Of a stretch of 64,000 nt of DNA, positions 41,101 through 54,800 are shown in pieces (within the stretch, counting starts at the first letter, position 1; every line of letters starts with the position of its first letter). Source of the stretch: Cristatella mucedo (lineage: Eukaryota > Bryozoa > Phylactolaemata > Cristatellidae); assembly GCA_009760855.2 (NCBI GenBank), contig WPIO01000042.1, positions 2,090,001-2,154,000 of the forward strand, read 5' to 3'. The position numbers were made by a program, and so were the translations under genes. Below the pieces are notes generated by a model. The model searched no databases, was not told the DNA's origin, and saw only the letters and a program-made list of their open reading frames with translations.

Positions 41101-44100
41101 GAAGGCACTGCTTAACGATTTCATATGCAAATATCATATGAACAAGCACATGCAATTGGAGGTTCCACATAGACACTTAAGATGGGCTGGGTGAGAAGTA
41201 AACCAAGCACCTACACAAAACAGGAGTCGCGTAAGCAGGCAAACAGGCAAAAAGTGGTTTATTTGACGACGGATTCCATGTCTGATAGGGCAAGAAGCGA
41301 GAATCAGACCGTCTGTACACTAATATCCCATCTACCAGTCTTATTTACGGCTGCTTTTTAGCCACAATTATTCTCAGCAAGTGCTAATCTTGAGAATCAG
41401 ATTATCACCAAATCTTAGCCCTAGGGTAAGGTGCTCACTAATCACGACGAGGATCATGGGTTGAAGCCCTTCAGTGTGATATGCTTCATTGCCCAAGGAA
41501 AGTGGTGGTGATAGACGTTAATGCTTTTCTGCCACAATAAAAATAGGCTGTGAAATCAGCTAGCCTTTGTGGTATTCCAGCATTAGGCTTAGCCATCAGC
41601 CAACTGCACAAGGGGTCGATGAATCAAGAAACCAGTTTGATTGGAAATCCCTCCCGATGTGCTGCAGTTGCTAATTAGTTAAGACGATGGTAGCTAGCAC
41701 AAAACTAGGCCTGACCGCAAGAGCAGAGATAATAATAATAATAACACAGTTGATAAAGTGCCCTCAGAGAACTCAATCTAGGCACTTTACATTTCCTGCC
41801 AAAGAAACATGATCGAATGGTTAGTGGCATCATGCTCAATAAGCAACAAGAATAATATGGTTAGGGGTAAAGTGTACAGGGTCAGCATGTAAGTGTGGTT
41901 TGTAGTAGCATGCACAGTGTCAGCACCCATAATTACATAAAGGTCAAATCACTGGGACCCACTAAATGCTGTCCTAAGTAGGTGTTTTAAATTTCTTTTT
42001 AAATGTGCTAATGTCAGGGGATGTCATGATGCAAGTCGGGAGTGAGTCCCAGGCTTTGGGAGCATACGAACTAAATGCACGGCCTCCGAAGGATTTGAGT
42101 TTTGTATGAGGTATAGGTAATCAGTTTCATTCCGAAAAGCAGGTGGTACGGTGCTTAGCCTAGTGGGGCAGCAGATCCGATAGGTAGGCTGGAGTCAAAG
42201 AATGAAGGGTCAGGACAATGCATAACTAAGTATTGCCAGGTAGGCTGAATATGTAATATTCATCAGCTTAGTTAACAACATGCCTTAAAAGCACTAGATC
42301 CAACTTAATCAACCTACCACTTCCGTGACGATAGAAATTGCTGGGAAGTCCAGATAAGAAGACAAACATAATCAGGAAGGTCAATTCAACTCAAACTAAG
42401 TCATTAGTTACTGTACCGATACTACACTAAAAAAATCAATAGTAAATCTGGACTGAGAAGCCCAAGGAGAAGGGTGGCTCAGCCAACCTCTATTTGGGTA
42501 GGTACCAAAGAGTATGAAAGAAGACCAGAATGAAGACCAGGAGGACATACCTTCAGTTTTTGCTGTCGAAGTGATATAAGACTGGCCTCTTCGGCATAAT
42601 CAACACGTGAGAACTGTACGACGACACGCTTACCATCAGAGGTCGTGGACTGCAGTACCTACAGATATTACCACCTGAGTACATAACAGCTCAGATAACA
42701 TAGACAAAGTCGACATCAGCTACGTCGTGTGGTGTCAATTAATTCCAACTTACCCTTCATAAACTGCTGGTAATGTACATGCAGCCGACATAGTTTATAG
42801 CCAAACATGACAGGTTTCAAATTAAAAAAGTATATTGCTTTGCTCCTAGCCCACTCGTGTCTTAGGCCAGTGGGAAAGTCATGAGTTCGAGTCCTACCGC
42901 TTTCAACCCTTCATTACACAATGAAAGCGTTTGTGGCAGCCGAAAAGGCTCTCCCGTTGCCATATCAAGGAGGCTGTTAAATCAGCCAACCCTAAATTTA
43001 CTTAACAGAAGATGCCTAACGTGACCAGTTGCTACTCTAAAGAGAGCACTGGGAAGAGCTATAACTACTAACAAACGATCTAGCACCAGCAGCAGTTAAC
43101 AAGTGGGGCTACTACATAGCATCATTGACATTGCCTGGTAGTAAGCAATAGTACTACAGTATATTAACCCAGAGAACCATATCTTTTTCAGGTCACTCCA
43201 ATAGGCTCAAAAGGAAGCAAATCAAGCTATTAGTGGTAATTGCATTCACACTAGCAGCATGCAAACATGCATACATGCCTATTCACGTGGTCGAAGTATG
43301 TGCTTCGAGGAACATGTGGATTTAAACTCTCGGAGATGTGGATGGTCGAAGAATACCCTATCTTGAGAAAAGTTGGTCAAACAACCAAGTGTCACTTTAA
43401 AGCTAACCATTACAAGTCCTACCCAGCATTCTTACAAAAGGTAGTTGTGTGGACACCTTTCTGTTATTGGGCGTCAGACAGATGGCCGTAGATAGAGGCC
43501 CACTGACAGCCAGGAAAGCACACTCTCGTTCACTGTAACATAACTAGAAATTGAACACCGCAGACAGATCTAAACAAGGGGCTAATATGCCCTACAAGAG
43601 AAGCCGACTTCGAGCTTGTCCTATACACACATAGAGAAGACGATCTCATCAAAGATGAATTTTGGAAAGCTGGGAGATTTTTACATGAACGAATAATTGC
43701 CACTGCATTTGAGTGCTTAAGATAGCCAAAAATAATGCTTTGAAACAGTTCTAACTGCTCCATGAGGTTCTGTTATCGCTAATTTTCTGCCCAAGCTTCG
43801 GTAGAGAGCAAGATAGCATGGCATATTTTCAAGTCTCTGCAAACCAATCTGGTATCATCAGGAAGAGTACCCCTCGATTAAAGCTTTTAATGCAACCCAC
43901 ATTTGGAGCTATTGTAGTCAAAGGCGCACATCCGAGAAGTCTGCATGCATGGACAAGCATTTTTCAAAAAGAATTTTCAAAGTGATCATTACGATTTATC
44001 AAGGCATGCGTGAGCACTACACAATATCAAGGGGAAAGCGGATTTTGGAAGATAAACAATCTAAACAGTTAAATTCAAGGGCATGCCATGTACTCCATGA

Positions 44101-47100
44101 TGAAATAGGAAAATAACCATGCTACTCCTAATAAAAGGCTGTTGCCAATAACATGTTTTTAATAGATTGGCACTGATGCTGTACTCTGGCACGTCGGTAT
44201 ATGCACTTATTCCACTTACCTCCCCACTATAACCATAGCAGCTGGGTGCAAGCCCAAAGACGTGCGCACCAACTGGAAACACATCGGCAAAAAAGTTGCA
44301 GGGCTTCATGGAACTGACACGGCGCATTGCTGGGTCAGCAACAGCAGTCTGCAGTGCATATGGTTGTGGCTCGAGCCCCCAATGCTTCTGCAGCTCCACC
44401 TTTCCATGCTTGGAGAAAGTATACCTGGCCGATGGATCGAATAGACAGTGTCACTTAAACATGCTCACACAGACATCAGCAATCACTCGGAGTGCACTGC
44501 TAGCTACACATGAGCACTGGGGCAGGATCATCTACACAGTAACACACCGCATAAGTCGACTTTCCTAGACAGTGTAATAAATTAAGCTACCTCATAGTAA
44601 CCTCAATCTAAGAAAGACTTGTAACAGTAATTTGAAGGTAAGCTGGGCTTGTGAGTCAAAGTCATGATTGTCTGGGGCAACGACTCTAGAATAAAATCTG
44701 CAGTGAGCTCCTCCCTTCAGCCATGGTGGTCAGCAAATAGGCAAGAGAGTTTAAGGAGACAAAACCAATGACATAAAATACAATCGCACTAAATATTTTC
44801 AGCTTTTCACTGTAACAAAGAGGTTGCAAGAGCAACAAAATGACAGTACATGGGAGTAATGCAGAACGATCAAGGTCTCAGAAATTTACATGCTGGTAGG
44901 TTCGCATTCTTTACGAGCATGTGTTTTCATGTAAGAAAGGTCACAGAGCTTGCCAAGAGGATGAACTAAATGGCCCAGCTGCAAAAAAGCAAGGTAGGCA
45001 GGTGCACATGAAGAGAAGGCTAAAATGTCTTCTTACCTTTCCCCACAGAATGGAGCAGCATATAAGAGGACAGATGTATCGCCGATTTTAATGCCTAGAC
45101 GTGTCTTGTACCTATATCAATACAACAGAGGCTGCATTACTAGACTCATATAAGCCCATCTGGCAAGTGACAAGCCACTTATAACCATCATCATGACCCA
45201 GAATTAGTTAGAAACAACTTAACACAGAACTGCACTAGTCTGACCAGTGTCATCTCGAAGTAGCTACAATGCCATTTCCTACCGATCACTGATAATGTTC
45301 ATATCTCTGGTCCACTGATCAACCTTCTCCCCATGTAGCGCTTCCTCCAAAATAGATGGGGTCGATATGTCGCCCTTGTCGGAGTCTCGAACTGAAAACC
45401 TTTAAGGCAAGTAAGCAGAATTAGCATCTGTTCAGTTGTGAGAACATGCCACCGATGAGCAGTGCATATGCTGCTCACTTCACTCGGTCATTGGCGACGG
45501 CAATAAGGCGAGCTTCAAAAAGGTGAGGCCAGCCAACCCAGATGGTACTTTTGCTCAACAATTCAGAGGCAAGTGACTTGTCCAAATCCTGAAACAGATA
45601 AGAGATAGAAAACATTGGCAGCAATAGAATACGAAAGATAAACTGAAACTTGTCCAAAATACGACTAGCAAGACAGTAGTCACGTATCCTCAATACTCTG
45701 AATACAATGCCGTCCAAAGGTTTCTATACTCCTGCTATTGGCACACCATTTTACTAAAAACATAAACAAGATTTAGATCGGATCTAACTCTGCAGCAGTT
45801 TGTATTCTATAGAGAAGCTAAGAAATATACAATTACGTGTAATTTATTGGGTATAATCAAGAACTAGTCGAAGCGCCATGATTTTTTATAACTGCTCGCA
45901 ATTGCCTCGGCACCGACTTCACCAGCTTCCGGAAAGTTCCTTGAGGATTTGACATGCAGCAGTCCTTCAAAACCAAAAAAGAACTCACCAGGTCTCATTC
46001 GCCAGAGAACTCGGAACCTTAAGAGTACAGTCGACTTCATCACAAAGATGCTCTACTGTGTTCAGTCCTAGCTTTGGCTTGGCCACTGCATAACCTCAAT
46101 TGGCTCGGAGCTGTAGTCCGCAGGTTTCCTACAAAACTCTGATTCAGTGTTCTTTGGGGGGTACGGACATTTTGCCCCTGAACGTTTCCCTCAGGCATCC
46201 CCCCTGGGGTAGGACATCCCCCCCCATATAAGGTTTAGGGTTTCAGGGTACAGTATTTCGGGTTTTAGGGTTTAGAGTATAGAATTTAGGGTAGGCTTCG
46301 CCAGCACCACCCTTGCTCATATTCCAGGCTTTAATTAGTGCGTATTAGGGTGTAACGAGATCTCTAGAGATGGAGTTATTCTCAGTCAACCTCTGAGGCT
46401 TCGCGCTCATTTTTAGGAACGCGCCCCAAGCTGTAACTTGCGGCCGCTTTGAAGGGTACGAACACGTGCCTGATGGCATCGGAAAGAGCGAGCGGGACCG
46501 AACTGTAAGGCTCGCCGACACAGCTACTGCGGTCGCTTGCTCTATTAGAAACTATCCTTGCAATCCATCCTTCCAATTATACTGAGTTGATTTTATTCCA
46601 GTAGAGCGTGACCTTCATTTGATCATATATATATATACATGATCAAATGAAGTTATATATATATCTGTATTCTTCGTTATACATTCATCAACATAGGGGG
46701 AATGTCCTACCCCGGGGGGGAAATGTCCTAGGGTCCAACGGGGGGGGGGGGTAAATGTCCGGGGAGGAACGTCTGGGGGGCAGGAAATGTCCTACAACCA
46801 TTCTTCGTATCGTTGTCATGCTGCCAATAGAAATCGAGCCCATGAAGAACGTATGCATATGGCAAGCCAATATTCTGAAAAACGAGTTACATATTCCGAT
46901 TCATATTCACGATCCCTTGAATCCGATGCAGACGCTTAATTTATGAAGTTGGAAGTAACTCCCATACCATTACACTTTCACTACCAAATTTCACGGTATT
47001 TTGCAGACGTTCAACGTATGCTTTTCTGTCTCTGTCTCTGTATCTACGTCAGTAACTCCACAAAGTCATAAAGACCATGTGGGTGTTACGCAGGAGAGTT

Positions 47101-47661
47101 TTGTATAGCGCACGCACAGCCTAAGCGGCTTTCGGTACGCATTCGGTAGCCAACAGCACTTCCCTGATTCACTGGCAAACATACTTCTTCCTCATATCGC
47201 AGCCGAAGTAATTGAATGTGGACTGTCAGTCCACAGCACTCTGCTCCACTGTGCAGCTGTCTAGTGTGCTGGTAAGGCGAAGTTAAACCATATTTCTTGT
47301 ACTAGACTGTCAATAATGGCTTGCACTTGGCCAACAGTGCATTTAGTCTTTGTTCATTAAGCCGTCTACAGTCGGTTGCTGGCGAATGTAGTTCCTCATT
47401 GAGGCAAGCGTAGCAAATTGTGACAAACACAAAAACTATATGGACAGATTGTTACAATTTAATACTTAGTGTTGTGCCAATGACTTACTCGAATACAGGC
47501 ATTAGCAACAACCGAACCAAGATCGATAGACCTGGTAGGTAGAAACTTTTGGAAGACAGTATACGTCTGAAACACAAAAAAGCCATAAGTAACCAGCTAT
47601 TTGGTTGGGTATTTATAGCCTCCCCTCGCTCGAAGTTTAAGGGTCAGGCACTATTTCATAT

Positions 47662-47725
<64 letters not shown>

Positions 47726-48831
47726 TTCTCTCACTCTCCTTTCTCTCACTCTCCTTTCTCTCACTCTCCTTTCTCTCACTCTCCTTTCTCTCACTCTCCT
47801 TTCTCTCACTCTCCTTTCTCTCACTCTCCTTTCTCTCACGCTCCTCTTTCGCTCCTCTCTCTCTCTCTCCTCTTTCTCCTCTCTCTCTCTCTCGCTCCTC
47901 TCTCTCTCTCGCTCCTCTCTCTCTCGCTCCTCTCTCTCTCGCTCCTCTCTCTCTCTCGCTCCTCTCTCTCTCGCTCCTCTCTCTCTCGCTCCTCTCTCTC
48001 TCTTGCTCCTCTCTCTCTCTCTCTCGCTCTTCTCTCTCTCTCTCGCTCCTTTCTCACGCTCCTCTGTCTCTCTTGCCCCTATCTCTCTTGCTCCTATCTC
48101 TCTCGCTCCTCTCTCTCTCTCGCTCCTCTCTCTCGCTCCTCTCTCTCGCTCCTCTCTCTCGCTCCTCTCTCTTGCTCCTCTTTCTTTCCTGCTCCTCTCT
48201 CTCGCACTCCTCTCTCTCTCTCTCTCTCTCTCTCTCGCGCTCCTCTCTCTCTCTCTCTCTCGTCTCTCTCTCAATTCTGTCACAGTCAGCAAGCAAACAA
48301 TTATTAAATATTCACGAAAAGAGTCTAGCCTCTGGTACAAGCAGGCCCCGGCTGAGCCTTAGCTGATCCACCTCGAGTATAAAACATTAAGAAAAAAATG
48401 TTATCTGATTTAACAGCCTGTATAGCAGCAGAACAGCCTTAATGCCTATCACCACAACTTGCAGTGGGCAATACAGGATTGCCACTGTTGGACTCGAACA
48501 CACTACCTGTTTCACAAAGAGCTAGAGCACCTTAGGTCAAGGGCTAAGACCCAAGGGCAAGAACAAAGCCACTATGGCAACCTTTTATCTGCCGACAGGC
48601 AACCTTTGTTGACATCTAGGGACTCAAGTAGGCGAACTGTATCAACAGTAGGTGTGGCACTTTCATACCAGGTGGCATACATATGAGGGCAAGTGGGAGG
48701 GGGGCATGCATCATCGATGTCCTTGCCTGTCTTCAAAATCTACATCAGGGACATCTAAGATACCCAGGCGACCAAAAACCAAGGCTGTGCATATGCTAGC
48801 AATATAGCCACCATGCATGCATGGGATGCAC

Positions 48832-48862
<31 letters not shown>

Positions 48863-51800
48863 CATGAGATAATGAGCATGCATGACAGCGCCAGCATACC
48901 GGTGTCTGGGTGAAGGGACCCAATTTTAAGTAGGGACTATACTTTAACTGCTGACACGCCGACTATTGTGAAAGAGTGTGCCCATCTGTCAGCTATAGCC
49001 TGTCTATCATGCTACCCGGCCAAGTCCTCCTCTGCATCAGCTCGAAAGGTCTCTCACTTTGGCAGAAGGTATGCAGCAACAAACAAAGCCGGCATACATT
49101 TTGGCTAAGGGAACTGGCAGGCACATTTGCATACTGATGCAGCCTCATTGCAACTCGTCCTCGTGTTGATATTTGCTTCGGCAGAATAGTGACCTCTGGC
49201 ACTTATGGCACTTATGGCCACCTCAAATGTACGGCCGGTGCCTCAATGACGTCACGAGCACAATTACAGGGATCGACCGATTATCAACAGCAAGATGCCT
49301 CCTCGAGCTATCATTAGGCAATGTAATGTACCTCCGTCTGTAACTTCACAAAGTCACATTGCGGAGGCGAGTTCCACAGTCTGGAATCTGCAGAGCTAAA
49401 GCTTCTGTCAATAACGGTCTTTAAGCAGAGGAATGGAACAGCTAATTTATTGTCCACACAGGACCTGAGGGCGTAAAGAGGCTGAAACTGGTGCAGCAGT
49501 TCAGCTAGGTACAGAGGAGATCAATCTTCAATCGAAGTAACAAGTCTTCAATTGCATCCTTTTAATAAATTAGGCATACTAATAAAGCTCGTTCGAAAAG
49601 CATCGAAAGCAGCCAAATGGGCAATCCACATTGGGTATGCATAGCGTTACGAGGGGATGCTGACAGCTAGGGCTGCTAGTCTGAACCTCATAGAGCAGCC
49701 ATATATGGCCATATGTCAAGGATATCCACAAGGCAGCAAATACAGCAGCCATCCACAGGTCGATAGCATTGACTAGTGGTGAGCTTGCCTTGGTCATCTT
49801 GGTGTGCCCATTCCGTTGCTAGGAGACTGATAATTAAAATGCGTTTTGAACGCAAAAGCTTCAGGTCTGCTGGTCAATGCCACACGTGGCATAAAGACAA
49901 AATGCACTGCATAGAGTTTGAGTTCACATTATGTCAAACAATCTTACAAAAGAAGTTATATAAGTTCTTTCGATTTCAACCACACAGTCATCAGTGACCC
50001 CAGAAAAAAGAAAATATCCATGTAAGTGTGGAGGAGGCAGGTCAGCGATGCCACAACTAACTTGTCACACTGTGGTACAGCAAGTAGGCTTTAATTAGAA
50101 TGAAGCTACAGATCGATGCATGGCCATTAATAATAATAATACATTTGCATAGTTCCCTCAGAAAACTGAATCTATTTCTAGACATTTTACAGATGCTGTA
50201 TACAAAGCATTACCAATCCCACCAATATCAATACAAGGCTACTGAGCATCAGGTATTGGAACAAGCAAAAAAGTAGCAAGTGAGCAGCAACGCCGAAGGC
50301 ACAAGTTATTAGTAATTACCACGTCATCGGGAGAGAGTTCCAGAATCATGCTTTCGTTCCTTGAAGCAGCCTGAAAGACCTTCACATTGGCTTTTTTGAG
50401 ATAGGCCTACCAAAAAAAAATCCTGCCATCTAGCAAATTATCCTAAAACCAAACCACTAGGTTGTACTTGTTTCCAGCAGCCTATAGAATATGCTGTGAA
50501 TAGCAGCAGTCTAAGCGAGTTGGTCATCTGGACAGTTACAACGGTCAACGACAATCAAGGCGATTTTGGCCAATGAACAGTTACCGACAGGCCTATGTTT
50601 TCTTGCACGTATAGCAGACTCCTTGAGCAATACCGATATCGCAACAACATTACCAGTGCTGGCCCGAAAAGTCCACTCATGTTTTTACAAATCAAGGCCA
50701 AAAAGGAGTACCACTAGGTAGAAAAATAAGAAGCAATAAACCTAGCAAACTGTAAATGCTAACACCTTGGTTAATCCACTTGATGTGGAAAAAACATGCA
50801 CAATTCACTTGTTTGACGGTTTCAGGTGGGTTTGGAAACATTCGCTGCTTTAAAGGGTAGTATTTGGCAGCACTAGCAGAACATAGCTAAGTAAGAACTT
50901 TTTAAATTGCCAACCACTATCACTCCTCTGAAAAAATGCATCACAGTGTCTAGCACTAGTTAGGGAATGCTCACGGTTTGAGACATCTGGCTTTGTACAT
51001 ATGCATACCTAGGCCAGCCCTGGCAGGAGACTAAGTAAGAAATCTATTGTGCAGTTATGGTAAGAAACCAGACAACTAGATTTCCCGAAATAAAAAGGGC
51101 TGCTTTATAAGTTTTGGCAAGAACATATGATGCCAAAACCAGGGTAATCAGCATGCATTAAGAAAGTTTCATTGAATTTCATTTATTGAAAGAATGAAAA
51201 GGTTGTTCAATCAGGTACATGCAATGGAAAACTGAGACTTTAAAACTTCAGAAATAATAAAAAATGCTCCAATTGTTTGTGCTGTTGTGTGGTTTTTCTT
51301 TTGAAACCATATCAGTCATATTGGCTGTGAATGATAAAATTAGCATGTTTCAAACTCCCGATGATTACTCTTAAAATGCGTAGTTAGGATACATTTTTAG
51401 AGAGGATACTTGTATGCGAGAAATACTTGCATCCACTAAATCTTAATTCAAGGCGCAGTAAAATGATACCTGTCTAGAATTTCGGAATCAAGAGGTTGCC
51501 ATAGATTCTGCTAAAATAGGGTCATCGAGCAGATTGTTACACCTGGTAAGAAAACCAAGGTGGTAGCATTCACTCGTGGTCACAAATATGTTGCTAAGTA
51601 ATGCAAATCCTACGTTCTATGGAAATTGCTTTAGCGAGCAATCCGTGAAACACTGAACAATCTGAGGCTCTATCTCAATCCCAGGAGTACATAGATTTTT
51701 TGGATCAGCAATGCATATTCATTTTATTGAATAACTTCGTTACCTAGATTGCAGATCAAACAAAAGTGTATATTAACTTTGCCAAAACACATCCCCTGAC

Positions 51801-54800
51801 TTAAAGGCATTAAAAAAGAGCCAACAAACGCAGCTGCTTATCACAGCATTTAGTGAGTCCTTCTGGTTCGCCCTTTGTGTGCTTGTCCGTGTTGATGCTG
51901 TACATGCTACCACTAACCATATTTTACATTTTGACACTATGCATGTCTCTTGTAACCGTGTTATGCTTGTTGACATCGTGCATGTCACAAACTAACCATT
52001 TGATTATGCTTCTTAACGGCATATGCAAAGTGCTAGAAAGAGTAAGTTTTGTAGGGACACTAAACAAATGAATTATTATTAAGATAAAATATCCATGGCT
52101 ACCAACAGTCACTTTCCAGCATACAGTAGCAGCTAACAAGAATTAAAAACACATGCACGAAATTGTAACCGTGTACCTTGTGCCGTATTAGTTTCAGAGT
52201 CGGGAAGCCTGCAAAGCCGACATCGAGATGCACACCTTTGCATAGATCTTTCACCAGCTGACCACGGGGTACAGCGAGGTCCCCCTTGGTAATTTCCTGG
52301 CATCTGCAATTGGCAATAAAGGATTGCCTACTGCAGGAATTAACCCCACGACCTAGGTCACGAAGAGTCAGCACCTTACGTCCTAATCTATAACAGTCAA
52401 CAATAAGAAGAACAAGAGCCTGTAACATCAGCAATTATACACGGGAATGCCAGGGGCTCTAAAAAACATTGCTGAGGGAACGGTCGGCCTACAATATATC
52501 TTGATTGATGAGCTTTTAAAATAGCAGTCAACATAAAATTTGAAGGATGGGTTTTAGGGACCCAATTTTAGGTCATGACAAGCTATAGTGAAGTAACACG
52601 TTACACTGACATGCTTACTTTAAACAAAAGGTAAATTGCCTAGAAAGAGATTTAGTTCTCTTAAGATACTGTACAACTGTCTTATTACTATCATAACTAT
52701 TATTATCGCTATTATTACACTCCAGCACAAACGTATTGTCGAGGCTGCCTAAAATGGCCACCAGACCCAGTAAGTTCCAAATCTGATATACAAAACTTAT
52801 TACAACCTACTGTAATCATGTTCAGTACATAAAATAAACTTATGTAATATGTGTGCAGAATTACAGTACAAGTATATATACTAATATATAGTATACTATT
52901 AATACTATACCATATACAAGTATATACTTTTTCATGCTAAAATGAATTTATGCCACCACGATAAGCAATAGCCGGTCTGAGCTTATCCGGCTAAGAGCAA
53001 ACTGAGCTTTCGTGAATATCTGACCTACTTCTCCAAATGACTTAAGAAAACTTAAGAAAGCAATTCTATGGATGCGATGCCGTCCATCTGAGCTATGAGC
53101 CTTCTACCCACTTGACCTCTTGAGACACTCAATGAGATTCAGGTCTGGAGATTAACTAAGCCACTCCATTAGCATAATGGTCCCTTTAATTCTCACAGCA
53201 TAGCAGAAAAAATATTGAATATCCTCAGCAGACTACTTAGTCTCCCTGACTTGTTTGAAAAACCTATCTCCACGAAGACTCATTGTGCTAGGTACTGCAG
53301 AACCTTGGAGTAGTTCTAATACACGTCTTGTGTCATGATGCAAGTATCTGCAACAGAAGGAACCCCGAACCATGACCTTCACCCCCGAGGCGAATATAAG
53401 GAGGGGGGTAACTTTAAAGGCTCAACCATGGCACTTAGGGAACAAACGACCATTTCCAAGATTAACTCACATCGTGTGGTTGACCCGAATATCCGGAAAC
53501 GTCTCCAGCATTGGTGATTTATATGGTCCTCGGTCGGCGGTGGTGAATTCATAACGCAGGCAGTTTCCGTAAGAGTTGCGCTTACGCTCGCTAGCATTTA
53601 GTCTGCTATCGTAAGGATTCATGGTAACTAGAAGCTTCTCCTGAAAAACCAATCAGATCTGAGCTAATTTAGCAGAATAAGGACAAATTATTTGCCCTGC
53701 ATGTCAAATCAGCGTGAGAGACTGAGCTCACCGCACAGCAAGCAACGCAATGCAAACAAAACGAATTAGTCAGAACTTCTGAAGATAAGTGACACAGTAC
53801 GAATTTACAAAGTCTGCAAGAGTGATACCACTTAAAAAGCTCTAAAGTCATGCTTTATAAAACAAAATGTTTAAAAAAACAATATTTATAATAATACATA
53901 GGTATTGCACCCCAAGAGAAATTAATCTCTTGCTAGGCACTGTACATGTGCTGTAAAGGAAGCATGATCAAACGGTTGGTTGTATCGACATGCCAACAAG
54001 CATAATTTGGTTAGAGGTGACATGCAAACTGCATGCAAATATGGTTAGTAGTAGCATGCACGAGCTCACCACTAGCACACAAATGGCAAATCACAAGGAC
54101 TTGCCAAATGCTGCGATAAACAGGTGCGTTTTAGCTTCTTTTTAGATGTCGTCAACTCAAGGGATGTCGTGAGGTCAGTCGGGAATAAGTTCCAGGCTTT
54201 GGGAGCATAACAGTTATAGGCATTGTCTACAAAGGATTTGAGGTTGGCTCGACGAACAGCTCAGCGTTGTGATTAAGAAAAGCAGGTGATACAATGCCTA
54301 GCCTGGTGGGGGAGTAGTTCTGATAGGTAGGGTAAAGCCAGAGAATGAAGGGACCTAAAAGTGAGTGATACAATCTTAAAGTAAATATTATGCTCTATTG
54401 GAAGCCAGTGCAGATCAACGAAAAGTGATGTGATGTCACAACTGCAATTCTGACGACAGAGAAGCCTAGCTGCCGAGTTTTGCACCAGCAGGAAGTGCCT
54501 GATTGCAAAGGTCGGTAGACCATCAAGAAGTGAGCTACAAAGGTCGAGATGCCATGTCACAAATGCAGGGACCAATTTGGATGTAGTCTTCCTTTCTAAG
54601 CAAGCCCAAATTTTAGCATTTTAGCAATGTTAAATAGCTGAAAGTAAGCAGACTTCACGCAGCTGCAAGAGGAGATATGCTGGCAGAGCCGATTTTTAGC
54701 ATTGAGCTTTCCCATTTGTGAGTCACACTTGGCCCATAACTTGTAAGTTGGTTTCGTCGTCATTCAATTTGAGAAAGCTTGTTGCCATCCATGTGTGGAT

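Noticed and set aside
46226-46300. Interstitial telomere array
   Set aside because: Only a few imperfect TTTAGGG units, better explained as part of the TIR element.
46382-46576. 65-codon minus frame inside the TIR element as a gene
   Set aside because: No recognised similarity, and not flanked by clear splice sites fitting XRN1.
47549-48340. Frames of 229-252 codons on both strands
   Set aside because: They are translations of the CT satellite (Leu-Ser or Arg-Glu repeats), not genes.
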